From positions 1 through 11,374 of the forward strand of contig JAMCYN010000103.1 in assembly GCA_023474015.1 (NCBI GenBank): a stretch of 11,374 nt of DNA. The letters run 5' to 3'. Shown one piece after another: positions 1 to 5,560 of the stretch. The position numbers were made by a program, and so were the translations under genes. Source of the DNA: Armatimonadota bacterium. Its GTDB lineage: Bacteria; Armatimonadota; UBA5829. A model generated the notes under the pieces. That model was not told the DNA's origin. It ran no database searches and worked only from the letters and a program-made list of their open reading frames with translations. Within the stretch, counting starts at the first letter, position 1, and the number at the start of each line of letters is the position of its first letter.

Positions 1-567
1 AACCTCATCAACAACCAATATCTCCGGCTCAAGATGGGCCGCGACCGCAAACGCGAGCCGAACATACATCCCTGACGAGTAGCGCTTCACGGGAGTGTCC
101 AGGAACTTCTCAATCTCGGAGAACTCGACGATCTCGTGAAACTTCCGCTTGATTTCGGCCTTGTTCATACCCAGGATTGCGCCGTTAAGGAAAATGTTCT
201 CCCTGCCGGTCAGTTCGGGATGAAAACCTGTTCCGACCTCCAGAAGGCTGGCGACACGCCCTCGAATTCGAATACGGCCCCTTGTAGGCTCGGTGATGCG
301 GCTGATTACCTTGAGCAAAGTGGATTTGCCCGCGCCGTTTCGACCGATCACGCCGACTCGCTCGCCCTGATTCACTTCGAATGAAACGTCATTGAGCGCC
401 CAGAACTCCTCTCGGTTGCGACCCGGCGCTGATCCGTTTCGCCCGAGAAAGGCACGCTTGACGCGCGAAGCCGAATCGGAGATCGCGTCGCGAAGCGATC
501 CGCTTTGCGCCTGGTGGCTGATAATGTATCTCTTGCCGAGGTTTTCGACGCTGATTACGGGTTGCAT
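1..567 (-). CDS. Polysaccharide ABC transporter, ATP-binding protein (Wzt/TagH-like), 3'-truncated by window edge
   Basis: This is the nucleotide-binding subunit of an ABC exporter that moves a lipid-linked polysaccharide (O-antigen, teichoic acid or similar) across the inner membrane. It is not in the supplied ORF set; I read it from the minus strand, starting at ATG 567-565. The 189 visible residues contain a Walker A motif GRNGAGKST at about 75-83, an ABC signature YSSGM at about 163-167, and a Walker B ILVVDEV at 183-189, where the window ends. The roughly 55-residue N-terminal stretch before the core beta strands, followed by 'FWALNDVSFEV', is typical of the Wzt/TagH/KpsT family. The start follows the permease stop by 7 nt, with a GAGGG Shine-Dalgarno-like run overlapping that stop, so the two genes are translationally linked. 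Any C-terminal carbohydrate-binding domain would lie outside the window, so the polymer exported cannot be inferred. Confidence 0.93.
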   Translation of the reverse strand, partial: MQPVISVENLGKRYIISHQAQSGSLRDAISDSASRVKRAFLGRNGSAPGRNREEFWALNDVSFEVNQGERVGVIGRNGAGKSTLLKVISRITEPTRGRIRIRGRVASLLEVGTGFHPELTGRENIFLNGAILGMNKAEIKRKFHEIVEFSEIEKFLDTPVKRYSSGMYVRLAFAVAAHLEPEILVVDEV

Positions 568-574
568 ATAGCCC

Positions 575-1489
575 TCAGATAACGTCCGCGAATGTCTTTT
601 CGGTCTTACGGAAATAGCGAATACCTGTCACTAAGATTAGCAAAGTGAGCACGAGCGAGAGTGTGAAGCCGGGCCAGTAGATGCGCGCGTTGCCGCCCAG
701 GATCGCCCAACGGAAGCCATCTATCACTCCCACCATCGGGTTTAGAGAGTAAAGCAACCGCCATCGCTCGGGGACGACATTGCTGCTGAAACCCACTGGT
801 GATATGTACAAGCCGAACTGGACCACGAACGGTACGACGTGCTGGAAATCTCGGTACCTCACGTTCAGCGCGGACACCCAGAGGCCCGCTCCGAATGCCA
901 CCACCATCGCAAGCCCCAGGAATGCGGGCAAAGTGCAGAAACGCCAGCCGGGCGCAAACCTATACCAAACCATCAGAGCGGCAAGAAGAGCGAAAGAGAT
1001 AAGGAAATCAACCAGGTTCACGATCACCGCGCTCGCTGGAACGATCATCCTTGGAAAGTAAATCTTGGAGATGAGCTGGGCGTTGCCGACCAAGCTGATC
1101 CCAGAGGAAGCAAACGCGCCTGAGAATAACTGCCAGGGAAGCATGGCGGCGAATACTAGAATCGGGTAAGGAACACCTCCCGAGTCCATTTTTCCCAGTT
1201 TTCCAAAGATGACCGTGAAGACGATCATAGTGAGGAAGGGCCGCAGGATGCTCCATGTAATGCCGATAGCAGTTTGCTTGTATCGCACGAGGATATCGCG
1301 CCAGGACAGGAAGTAGAAGAGCTCCCGATAGCGCCATAAGTCGGCCCAGTAGTGCCGCTCCGTGCGTCCCGCTTCGATTACAACTTCATATTGTGCCTGG
1401 CTGCCCTGTTCCCGCGTTTCAGGGCGTCCAGCCGGATGTTCCTGAGTCACTTTCTCCACGACTTCCCTATCACTTTCTACGTATGACAT
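575..1489 (-). CDS. Polysaccharide ABC transporter permease (ABC-2 type, Wzm/TagG-like)
   Basis: This 304-residue protein is the membrane subunit pairing with the ATPase immediately downstream. Residues 1-45 are hydrophilic and charged. An amphipathic stretch (YRELFYFLSWRDILVRYKQT, about 54-73) precedes the membrane part, as in the ABC2_membrane family of O-antigen and teichoic-acid exporters. Hydrophobic segments appear near residues 80-98, 108-130, 148-173, 185-205, 215-233 and 270-292, which fits the six-helix fold. Family-typical phrases include 'LPWQLFSGA', 'NAQLISKIYFPR' and 'LNPMVGVIDGFRWA'. The ATG at 1489-1487 lies about 14 nt downstream of the predicted transcription start, with a weak AGGAC ribosome site. 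It is divergent from rpsB. The family assignment is strong; the substrate is unknown. Confidence 0.94.
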   Translation of the reverse strand: MSYVESDREVVEKVTQEHPAGRPETREQGSQAQYEVVIEAGRTERHYWADLWRYRELFYFLSWRDILVRYKQTAIGITWSILRPFLTMIVFTVIFGKLGKMDSGGVPYPILVFAAMLPWQLFSGAFASSGISLVGNAQLISKIYFPRMIVPASAVIVNLVDFLISFALLAALMVWYRFAPGWRFCTLPAFLGLAMVVAFGAGLWVSALNVRYRDFQHVVPFVVQFGLYISPVGFSSNVVPERWRLLYSLNPMVGVIDGFRWAILGGNARIYWPGFTLSLVLTLLILVTGIRYFRKTEKTFADVI

Positions 1490-1509
1490 CCAAGCTGTCC
1501 TACTTGAGC

Positions 1510-1518
1510 ATTATACCA
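1510..1518 (-). promoter_or_regulatory. Extended -10 promoter for the ABC exporter operon
   Basis: On the minus strand the sequence reads TGGTATAAT, an exact TGnTATAAT extended -10 element. Transcription would start near 1503, about 14 nt before the permease ATG at 1489. No good -35 is visible at the expected distance (about 1533-1539), which fits an extended -10 promoter. This is predicted from sequence only. Confidence 0.55.
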
Positions 1519-1553
1519 CGCAGGGGTTGTTTCGACCCACAGGTTTATTGGAC

Positions 1554-1566
1554 CGCGCACTGCGCG
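1554..1566. promoter_or_regulatory. 13-nt perfect palindrome between divergent promoters (possible operator)
   Basis: CGCGCA-C-TGCGCG is a perfect inverted repeat with a single central base. It lies 7 nt upstream of the rpsB -35 box and upstream of the exporter promoter. The placement would suit a regulator binding between the two transcription units. No regulator is known to bind this sequence and short GC palindromes can arise by chance, so the functional reading is speculative. Confidence 0.25.
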
Positions 1567-1572
1567 TTTTCG

Positions 1573-1602
1573 TTGACGAAAGTGGGCCGGATGTGGTATG
1601 AT
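1573..1602 (+). promoter_or_regulatory. Sigma-70-type promoter for rpsB
   Basis: A TTGACG -35 box (1573-1578) and a TATGAT -10 box (1597-1602) are separated by 18 nt. The -10 is preceded by TG at one position's distance (TGGTATGAT), giving extended -10 character. Transcription would begin near 1609, leaving a leader of about 110 nt before the rpsB start at 1720. This is the best promoter in the window and fits the strong expression expected for the translation genes downstream. Confidence 0.7.
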
Positions 1603-1633
1603 TTCTGAGTTTGGCAAAACGCACCGCTTTTGA

Positions 1634-1676
1634 CCATGGCGCGGGTGTCCCGACATTCATCGGGATCGCGCCGTGG
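1634..1676 (+). promoter_or_regulatory. Strong hairpin in the rpsB 5' leader
   Basis: The outer stem pairs 1634-1643 (CCATGGCGCG) with 1667-1676 (CGCGCCGTGG): ten base pairs, one of them a wobble. After a small asymmetric internal loop, the inner stem pairs TCCCGA (1648-1653) with TCGGGA (1660-1665) around a six-base loop. It lies between the predicted transcription start and the Shine-Dalgarno at 1704-1712, and no U-run follows, so it is not a terminator. It could be a ribosomal-protein autoregulatory structure (S2 is known to regulate its own mRNA in Escherichia coli), or simply a dispersed palindromic repeat. The sequence does not decide between these. Confidence 0.45.
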
Positions 1677-1703
1677 AATGACGAAGCGGGAGGAAAATAA
1701 CCT

Positions 1704-1712
1704 AAAGGAGGA
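1704..1712 (+). promoter_or_regulatory. rpsB: rpsB ribosome-binding site that fixes a TTG start
   Basis: AAAGGAGGA is a near-perfect Shine-Dalgarno sequence, 7 nt before the TTG at 1720. The in-frame ATG at 1636 lacks such a site, falls inside the leader hairpin and would add 28 residues foreign to S2. The TTG is therefore the start. Confidence 0.85.
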
Positions 1713-1719
1713 CATAGTC

Positions 1720-2571
1720 TTGCCGGCAATCACAATGAAGGAACTGCTGGAGGCGGGAGTCCACTTCGGACACCGCACTCACCGCTGGAACCCCAAGATG
1801 AAAAGATACATCTACGGGGGACGCAACGGAATCTACATTATCGATCTCCACCAAACCCTCAAACTCTTCGAGGATGCCAGGAAGTTCGTCCAGGACGTGG
1901 TCGCACAGGGAGAAGTCGTTCTCTTTGTCGGCACTAAGAAGCAGGCCCAGGAAGCAGTCGAAACCTCGGCGAAGCAGTGTGGGATGTACTTCGTGAATCA
2001 GCGTTGGTTGGGCGGAATGCTAACCAACTACCGCACCATACAGACCCGAATCGGTAGGCTTCGCGAGCTTGAGAAGATGGAAGCCGAAGGGGTTTTTGAA
2101 CAGCTCACCAAGAAAGAGGCCGCCAAGCTGCGTGAAGAGGAAGACAAGCTAGATCGCTTCCTCGGTGGAATCAAGGACATGCCTAAGCTGCCGGGCGCGA
2201 TTTATATTGTCGATCTCAAGAAGGAGCGAATCGCTCTTCTCGAAGCCAGGAAGCTGGAGATCCCGGTAGTGGCTATCGTCGACACCAACTGCGATCCGGA
2301 CGAGGTCGACTACGTAATCCCCGGCAACGACGACGCGATCAGAGCTATTAAGCTCATATCCGGCAAGATTGCCGAAGCGATCATCGAGATCAGGCCGCCG
2401 GTTGAGGAAGAGGAAGTCGTCGAGGTGGCCGAGACCGAAGCCGAAGAGGACGAAAAGGTAGAGGCCGAAGCTGCGGCCGTTGAGGAAGAGGTCTTCATCG
2501 ACGCGGAGGCTCCCGTGAGCCTGGCGCCTGATTCTGTCGAAGAGACAGTCGAAGTCGAAGCAACTGAGTAA
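1720..2571 (+). CDS. rpsB: 30S ribosomal protein S2
   Basis: S2 binds the 30S head-body junction and is needed for S1 attachment and translation initiation. From the TTG start the protein has 283 residues and opens [17 protein letters not shown], matching the conserved S2 N-terminus. It contains the hallmark stretches '[12 protein letters not shown]', 'GTKKQAQEA' and '[12 protein letters not shown]', a charged coiled-coil-like insertion ('[19 protein letters not shown]'), and '[29 protein letters not shown]' in part. The S2 fold ends near residue 227. Residues 228-283 form a Glu/Ala/Val-rich acidic tail that is probably disordered. Such tails occur in S2 of several phyla but vary in sequence. 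It is first in the operon, behind its own promoter and leader, and is separated from tsf by a 188-nt spacer containing an inverted repeat. Confidence 0.98.
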   Translation: MPAITMKELLEAGVHFGHRTHRWNPKMKRYIYGGRNGIYIIDLHQTLKLFEDARKFVQDVVAQGEVVLFVGTKKQAQEAVETSAKQCGMYFVNQRWLGGMLTNYRTIQTRIGRLRELEKMEAEGVFEQLTKKEAAKLREEEDKLDRFLGGIKDMPKLPGAIYIVDLKKERIALLEARKLEIPVVAIVDTNCDPDEVDYVIPGNDDAIRAIKLISGKIAEAIIEIRPPVEEEEVVEVAETEAEEDEKVEAEAAAVEEEVFIDAEAPVSLAPDSVEETVEVEATE

Positions 2572-2598
2572 TAGCTCACAGATGATGTGTAGAACTTG

Positions 2599-2684
2599 AG
2601 CATGCTGAGCTTTGTCGAAGCACGCGGCTACGAAGAGACACGCCATGAAACTTGACCGCATCCTTCGACGGGGCTCGGGATGCT
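2599..2684. repeat. Imperfect 22-nt inverted repeat in the rpsB-tsf spacer
   Basis: The arm at 2599-2620 and the arm at 2663-2684 (CTTCGACGGGGCTCGGGATG...) are reverse complements at 17 of 22 positions. Four of the five differences could form G-U pairs in RNA. The arms enclose 42 nt. The core resembles the CTTCGACAAGCTCAGGATG-type sequences that I recall as scattered intergenic repeats in many environmental bacterial genomes. No U-run follows, so it is not a classical terminator, although it could cause partial attenuation between rpsB and tsf. The rest of this spacer holds no ORF with recognisable coding character. Confidence 0.55.
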
Positions 2685-2738
2685 ACGTTATATTTGCATA
2701 CGCAGCAAGAGTGAGCACTTACGAGTAATAGCTTTTCG

Positions 2739-2744
2739 TATAAT
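2739..2744 (+). promoter_or_regulatory. Possible -10 box upstream of tsf
   Basis: An exact TATAAT lies 15 nt before the chosen tsf ATG. No convincing -35 exists at 16-18 nt (CACTTA at 2716-2721 is weak). A start near 2751 would exclude the GGAG at 2747-2750 from the transcript. The box may supplement readthrough from rpsB or be fortuitous. Confidence 0.3.
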
Positions 2745-2759
2745 ATGGAGAGTACACAA

Positions 2760-3371
2760 ATGGCAATTAGTGCCGATATGGTTAAGAAACTCAGAGAACA
2801 AACCGGCGCGGGTATGATGGATTGCAAGAAAGCCCTCACCGAGACCAGCGGTGATTACGAGAAGGCCATTACGCTGCTGCGGGAGAAGGGCATCGCGGTT
2901 GCGGCAAAGCGGGAGGCCAGAGCTGCTTCCGAGGGAGTTGTTGGCTGCTACATTCACACCGGCAATCAGATCGGGGTGATGGTCGAGCTTAACTGCGAGA
3001 CCACCTTCGTGGCTAAGACGGACGAGTTCCAGCAGCTTTCAAAAGACATTGCCATGCATATCTCCTGGAGCAATCCGGACTACATGCGTCGTGAGGATAT
3101 TCCCGAAGAGGCGCTTGCCAAGGAGCGTGAGGTACACCGGCAGTGGGCCATCAAGGAAGGCAAGCCGGAGAACATAATCGACCGCATTATCGAGGGACGC
3201 ATGAAGGAGTTCTACTCCCGCGTGTGCCTGCTTGAACAGCCGTATATCAAGGATGAGGACCTGACCGTTCAGGACCTGATCAATAACGTCGTGGCAAAGC
3301 TTGGTGAGAAGACCTCTGTCGCCAGGTTCGTAAGGTTCCGCGTGGGAGAGACTAACGGTGCCGCTGAGTAA
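2760..3371 (+). CDS. tsf: Translation elongation factor Ts (short form)
   Basis: EF-Ts is the nucleotide exchange factor that recharges EF-Tu. I chose ATG 2760 (protein [20 protein letters not shown]...) because GGAG lies 9 nt upstream and the N-terminus then matches the family; ATG 2745 would add only five residues. The 203-residue product is a short EF-Ts, like those of Thermus and Thermotoga, rather than the roughly 283-residue E. coli type. The UBA-like N-terminal domain carries the signature [16 protein letters not shown] (about 11-26). The core carries '[11 protein letters not shown]' (about 76-86), in which the nearly invariant TDF motif reads TTF: the Asp that contacts the EF-Tu magnesium region is Thr82. 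'[11 protein letters not shown]' closes the core domain. Its stop overlaps the pyrH start by 14 nt. Confidence 0.97.
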   Translation: MAISADMVKKLREQTGAGMMDCKKALTETSGDYEKAITLLREKGIAVAAKREARAASEGVVGCYIHTGNQIGVMVELNCETTFVAKTDEFQQLSKDIAMHISWSNPDYMRREDIPEEALAKEREVHRQWAIKEGKPENIIDRIIEGRMKEFYSRVCLLEQPYIKDEDLTVQDLINNVVAKLGEKTSVARFVRFRVGETNGAAE

Positions 3372-4101
3372 ACCGAGCGAAAGCCGTAAGTGGACCAGGG
3401 TCCTGCTGAAGTTGTCGGGGCAGGCGTTTTCCGGCTCTCAGCAGCTCGGGATCTGCCCTGATACGGTGCAGGCCATCGCGGAGGATATCAGGGAAACCCG
3501 CGAGGCCGGTGTCGAGGTGGCGGTAGTCATCGGCGCGGGCAACATCATCCGCGGAGAGACCGCCTCCGAGGAGGGAATCGACCGGGCAACAGCCGACTAC
3601 ATGGGCATGCTTGGGACGGTGATCAACTCCCTCGCCCTGCAGGACGCACTGGAGAAGATGGGAGTCCACACCCGGGTCCAGAGCGCGATTCATATGGCGG
3701 AGGTGGCTGAGCCGTTCATTCGCAGGCGGGCTCTCCGGCATCTGGAAAAAGGCCGTGTGGTAATCCTCGCGGCCGGGACTGGAAACCCGTATTTCACGAC
3801 CGATACCGCAGCGTCATTGAGAGCTCTGGAGATACGGGCCGACGCAGTGTTGAAGGCGACGAACGTGGACGGCGTATATACCAGCGATCCGAAAAAGGAC
3901 GCAAGCGCCGTCAAGCTTGATGAAGTGACCTATATGGACGCGATCAGCCGCAATCTGAGGATTATGGACCTGACCGCTTTTACTTTGTGTATGGAGAACA
4001 ACCTGCCCGTAGTGGTGTTTGGAATTAGCGAGCGCGGTAACATTGCTCGGGCCGCGCGCGGAGAGAAAATCGGCACGCTCGTAAGGGGGAAGGACTCTTG
4101 A
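3358..4101 (+). CDS. pyrH: UMP kinase (uridylate kinase)
   Basis: PyrH phosphorylates UMP to UDP, the first committed salvage or de novo step towards UTP and CTP. It is an amino-acid-kinase-fold hexamer unrelated to eukaryotic UMP/CMP kinases. The 247 residues include '[13 protein letters not shown]' (phosphate loop; most homologues have KLSGEA, so Glu is Gln here), '[11 protein letters not shown]', '[20 protein letters not shown]' and '[15 protein letters not shown]'. The nucleotide-binding part '[16 protein letters not shown]' follows. The start is GTG 3358 with GGGAG 9 nt upstream inside tsf, and it overlaps tsf by 14 nt, indicating translational coupling. The protein is full length. Confidence 0.97.
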   Translation: MPLSKPSESRKWTRVLLKLSGQAFSGSQQLGICPDTVQAIAEDIRETREAGVEVAVVIGAGNIIRGETASEEGIDRATADYMGMLGTVINSLALQDALEKMGVHTRVQSAIHMAEVAEPFIRRRALRHLEKGRVVILAAGTGNPYFTTDTAASLRALEIRADAVLKATNVDGVYTSDPKKDASAVKLDEVTYMDAISRNLRIMDLTAFTLCMENNLPVVVFGISERGNIARAARGEKIGTLVRGKDS

Positions 4102-4655
4102 CCAAAGAAGTAATTCAGGACGGCGAAAGACGTATGCAGAAGGCGGTCGAGGCTGCCCAGCATGATTTCGCCACTATCAGAACCGGACGGGCCAATCCGC
4201 TGATCCTTGAGGGAATCAAGGTTGACTACTACGGCACGCCCACGCCGCTTAACCAGGTCGCGGGCATAACCTCGCCCGAGCCCAGGCAGCTTCTGGTGAC
4301 TCCCTGGGATCGCAATTCGTTGGACGCAATCGTTAAGGCGATCCAGGCCTCGGATGTGGGATTGACGCCTCAGAGTGATGGGAATGTGGTCCGGTTAAAC
4401 ATACCCTATCTAACTGAAGAGCGTCGCAAGGAACTTATCAAGCAGCTTCACAAGAGGTCCGAGGAGCACAAGGTGGCGGTTCGTAACGTCCGCAGGGACA
4501 CGAACGAGCACCTCAAGGCTCAGGAGAAGAAGTCGGAGATTTCCGAGGACGATCTGAAGCGGGAGCAGGACGAGGTTCAGAAACTCACGGATAAGTATAT
4601 CGCTGAGGTGGACAAGTACGCAGCCGCGAAAGAGGCGGAGTTGAAGGAAGTCTAG
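4098..4655 (+). CDS. frr: Ribosome recycling factor
   Basis: RRF, with EF-G and IF3, splits post-termination ribosomes. The 185-residue length equals that of the E. coli protein. The N- and C-terminal helices of the three-helix bundle are clear: '[11 protein letters not shown]' near residue 25, then '[14 protein letters not shown]' in the hinge and beta domain, and '[18 protein letters not shown]' plus a charged C-terminal coiled coil ending in 'KEAELKEV'. The TTG start at 4098 overlaps the pyrH TGA by 4 nt (TTGA), preceded by a GGGGGAAGGA run, so the two genes are translationally coupled. A 144-nt spacer with repeats follows before uppS. Confidence 0.97.
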   Translation: MTKEVIQDGERRMQKAVEAAQHDFATIRTGRANPLILEGIKVDYYGTPTPLNQVAGITSPEPRQLLVTPWDRNSLDAIVKAIQASDVGLTPQSDGNVVRLNIPYLTEERRKELIKQLHKRSEEHKVAVRNVRRDTNEHLKAQEKKSEISEDDLKREQDEVQKLTDKYIAEVDKYAAAKEAELKEV

Positions 4656-4687
4656 CCCGAGGCGAAGATAATTGACTCGCATATGCT

Positions 4688-4730
4688 CCTGGCCCCCTGT
4701 TGATTTGTATAGCTCGGCAGGGGGCCAAGG
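4688..4730 (+). other. GC-rich hairpin between frr and uppS
   Basis: TGGCCCCCTG (4690-4699) and CAGGGGGCCA (4718-4727) are perfect 10-nt inverted repeats around an 18-nt loop. Two more pairs (CC/GG) form across a single bulged A. The sequence after it is AGGTAGTAATTTGG, with no U-run, so a classical terminator is unlikely. It may be a pausing or RNA-processing structure, or the left part of the repeat element that begins at 4740. The stretch between frr and this hairpin shows nothing else. Confidence 0.5.
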
Positions 4731-4739
4731 TAGTAATTT

Positions 4740-4798
4740 GGATTGCGGATTGAAGGCAGATCCCTTCCCAAATCCAAAATCCCCAATCCAAAATCCAA
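4740..4798. repeat. Palindromic 7-nt-period repeat element upstream of uppS
   Basis: The left arm has two heptamers, GGATTGC and GGATTGA (4740-4753). The centre has GAAGG...CCTTC, overlapping the left arm's last bases. The right arm at 4771-4798 has four exactly phased heptamers: AATCCAA, AATCCCC, AATCCAA, AATCCAA. The right arm is the approximate reverse complement of the left, so the whole can fold into a hairpin. The last heptamer ends one base before the uppS ATG at 4800. The architecture matches the element at 9807-9898 although the heptamer sequence differs. Confidence 0.7.
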
Positions 4799-4799
4799 A

Positions 4800-5555
4800 A
4801 TGGAGTATAGGTTGGCTCAGAAAACTTATACAGAGTTTGATGCTCGTCGCATCCCAAACCATATAGCCGTAATCATGGACGGCAACGGCCGGTGGGCTCG
4901 CCGCAAGGGATTGCCAAGGCTGGAAGGCCACCGACGTGGGTATAAGGCACTCAAGGACTTTGTCATCAACGCCGCTGAGCTCAATGTAAAGGTCATCACC
5001 GCCTATGCGTTTTCCTCGGAGAACTGGAGGAGGCCCGAGGCAGAGGTCTCCGGTCTTATGAAGTTGATCCGATATGCGGCAAAGGCCGAGCTCGATTACA
5101 TGAAAAAAGAGGGCGTCAGGATAATTACCAGCGGGCGCTTTCACGAGCTTCCGAAGGCGCTTCAGGACCAGTTCAATGAGGACTACGAGGCCACAAAAGA
5201 CAACTCGCGCATTATTCTCAACATCGCTGTGAACTATGGCGGCCGCAATGAGATCGTTGACGCCGCGAAGCAGCTTGCGCTGATGGTCGCCGACGGCAAG
5301 ATAGGCGCGGACGGCATCGACGAAAAACTGATTTCGAGCCTGATGTATCATCCTGAGCTTCCGGACCCGGACCTGCTGATCAGGACCGCCGGGGAGATGC
5401 GCGTGAGCAACTTCCTGATGTGGGAGACCGCTTACTCGGAGCTTTACGTTACCGATACGCTGTGGCCGGATTTCTCGAAGGATGATCTGGTCAATGCGAT
5501 TGCGAGCTACCAGGGGCGGACGAGGAAGTTCGGGAAGGTAGTCGAGGAGAGCTGA
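4800..5555 (+). CDS. uppS: Isoprenyl transferase (undecaprenyl diphosphate synthase)
   Basis: This cis-prenyltransferase builds the long-chain (C55-type) polyprenyl diphosphate used as carrier lipid for peptidoglycan and surface glycans, which may include the polymer exported by the ABC system at the left of the window. The 251 residues contain 'HIAVIMDGNGRWARRKG' with the catalytic Asp27, 'GHRRGYKAL', 'YAFSSENWRRP', 'NYGGRNEI' and 'RTAGEMRVSNFLMWE' (usually RTSGE or RTGGE; Ala here). ATG 4800 directly abuts the heptamer repeat and has no Shine-Dalgarno of its own. TTG 4812 has GGAG 6 nt upstream and still precedes every conserved motif, so it is a serious alternative. A TTG at 4743 would add 19 repeat-encoded residues. 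The gene ends 5 nt before dxr, and no cdsA lies between them. Confidence 0.95.
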   Translation: MEYRLAQKTYTEFDARRIPNHIAVIMDGNGRWARRKGLPRLEGHRRGYKALKDFVINAAELNVKVITAYAFSSENWRRPEAEVSGLMKLIRYAAKAELDYMKKEGVRIITSGRFHELPKALQDQFNEDYEATKDNSRIILNIAVNYGGRNEIVDAAKQLALMVADGKIGADGIDEKLISSLMYHPELPDPDLLIRTAGEMRVSNFLMWETAYSELYVTDTLWPDFSKDDLVNAIASYQGRTRKFGKVVEES

Positions 5556-5560
5556 GATTA

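Noticed and set aside
136..384. An 82-codon plus-strand frame
   Set aside because: It is antisense to the Walker A region of the ABC ATPase, which has intact catalytic motifs.
1636..1719. Upstream in-frame ATG start for rpsB
   Set aside because: It would add 28 residues unlike any S2 N-terminus, has no Shine-Dalgarno, and overlaps the leader hairpin; TTG 1720 has a near-perfect one.
2149..2661. A 170-codon minus-strand frame reaching into the rpsB-tsf spacer
   Set aside because: Most of it is antisense to rpsB, and the spacer part is made of the inverted repeat; there is no family similarity.
4672..4710. TTGACT at 4672 as the -35 of a uppS promoter
   Set aside because: No -10-like hexamer occurs 16-18 nt downstream, where the sequence is the C-rich stem of a hairpin.
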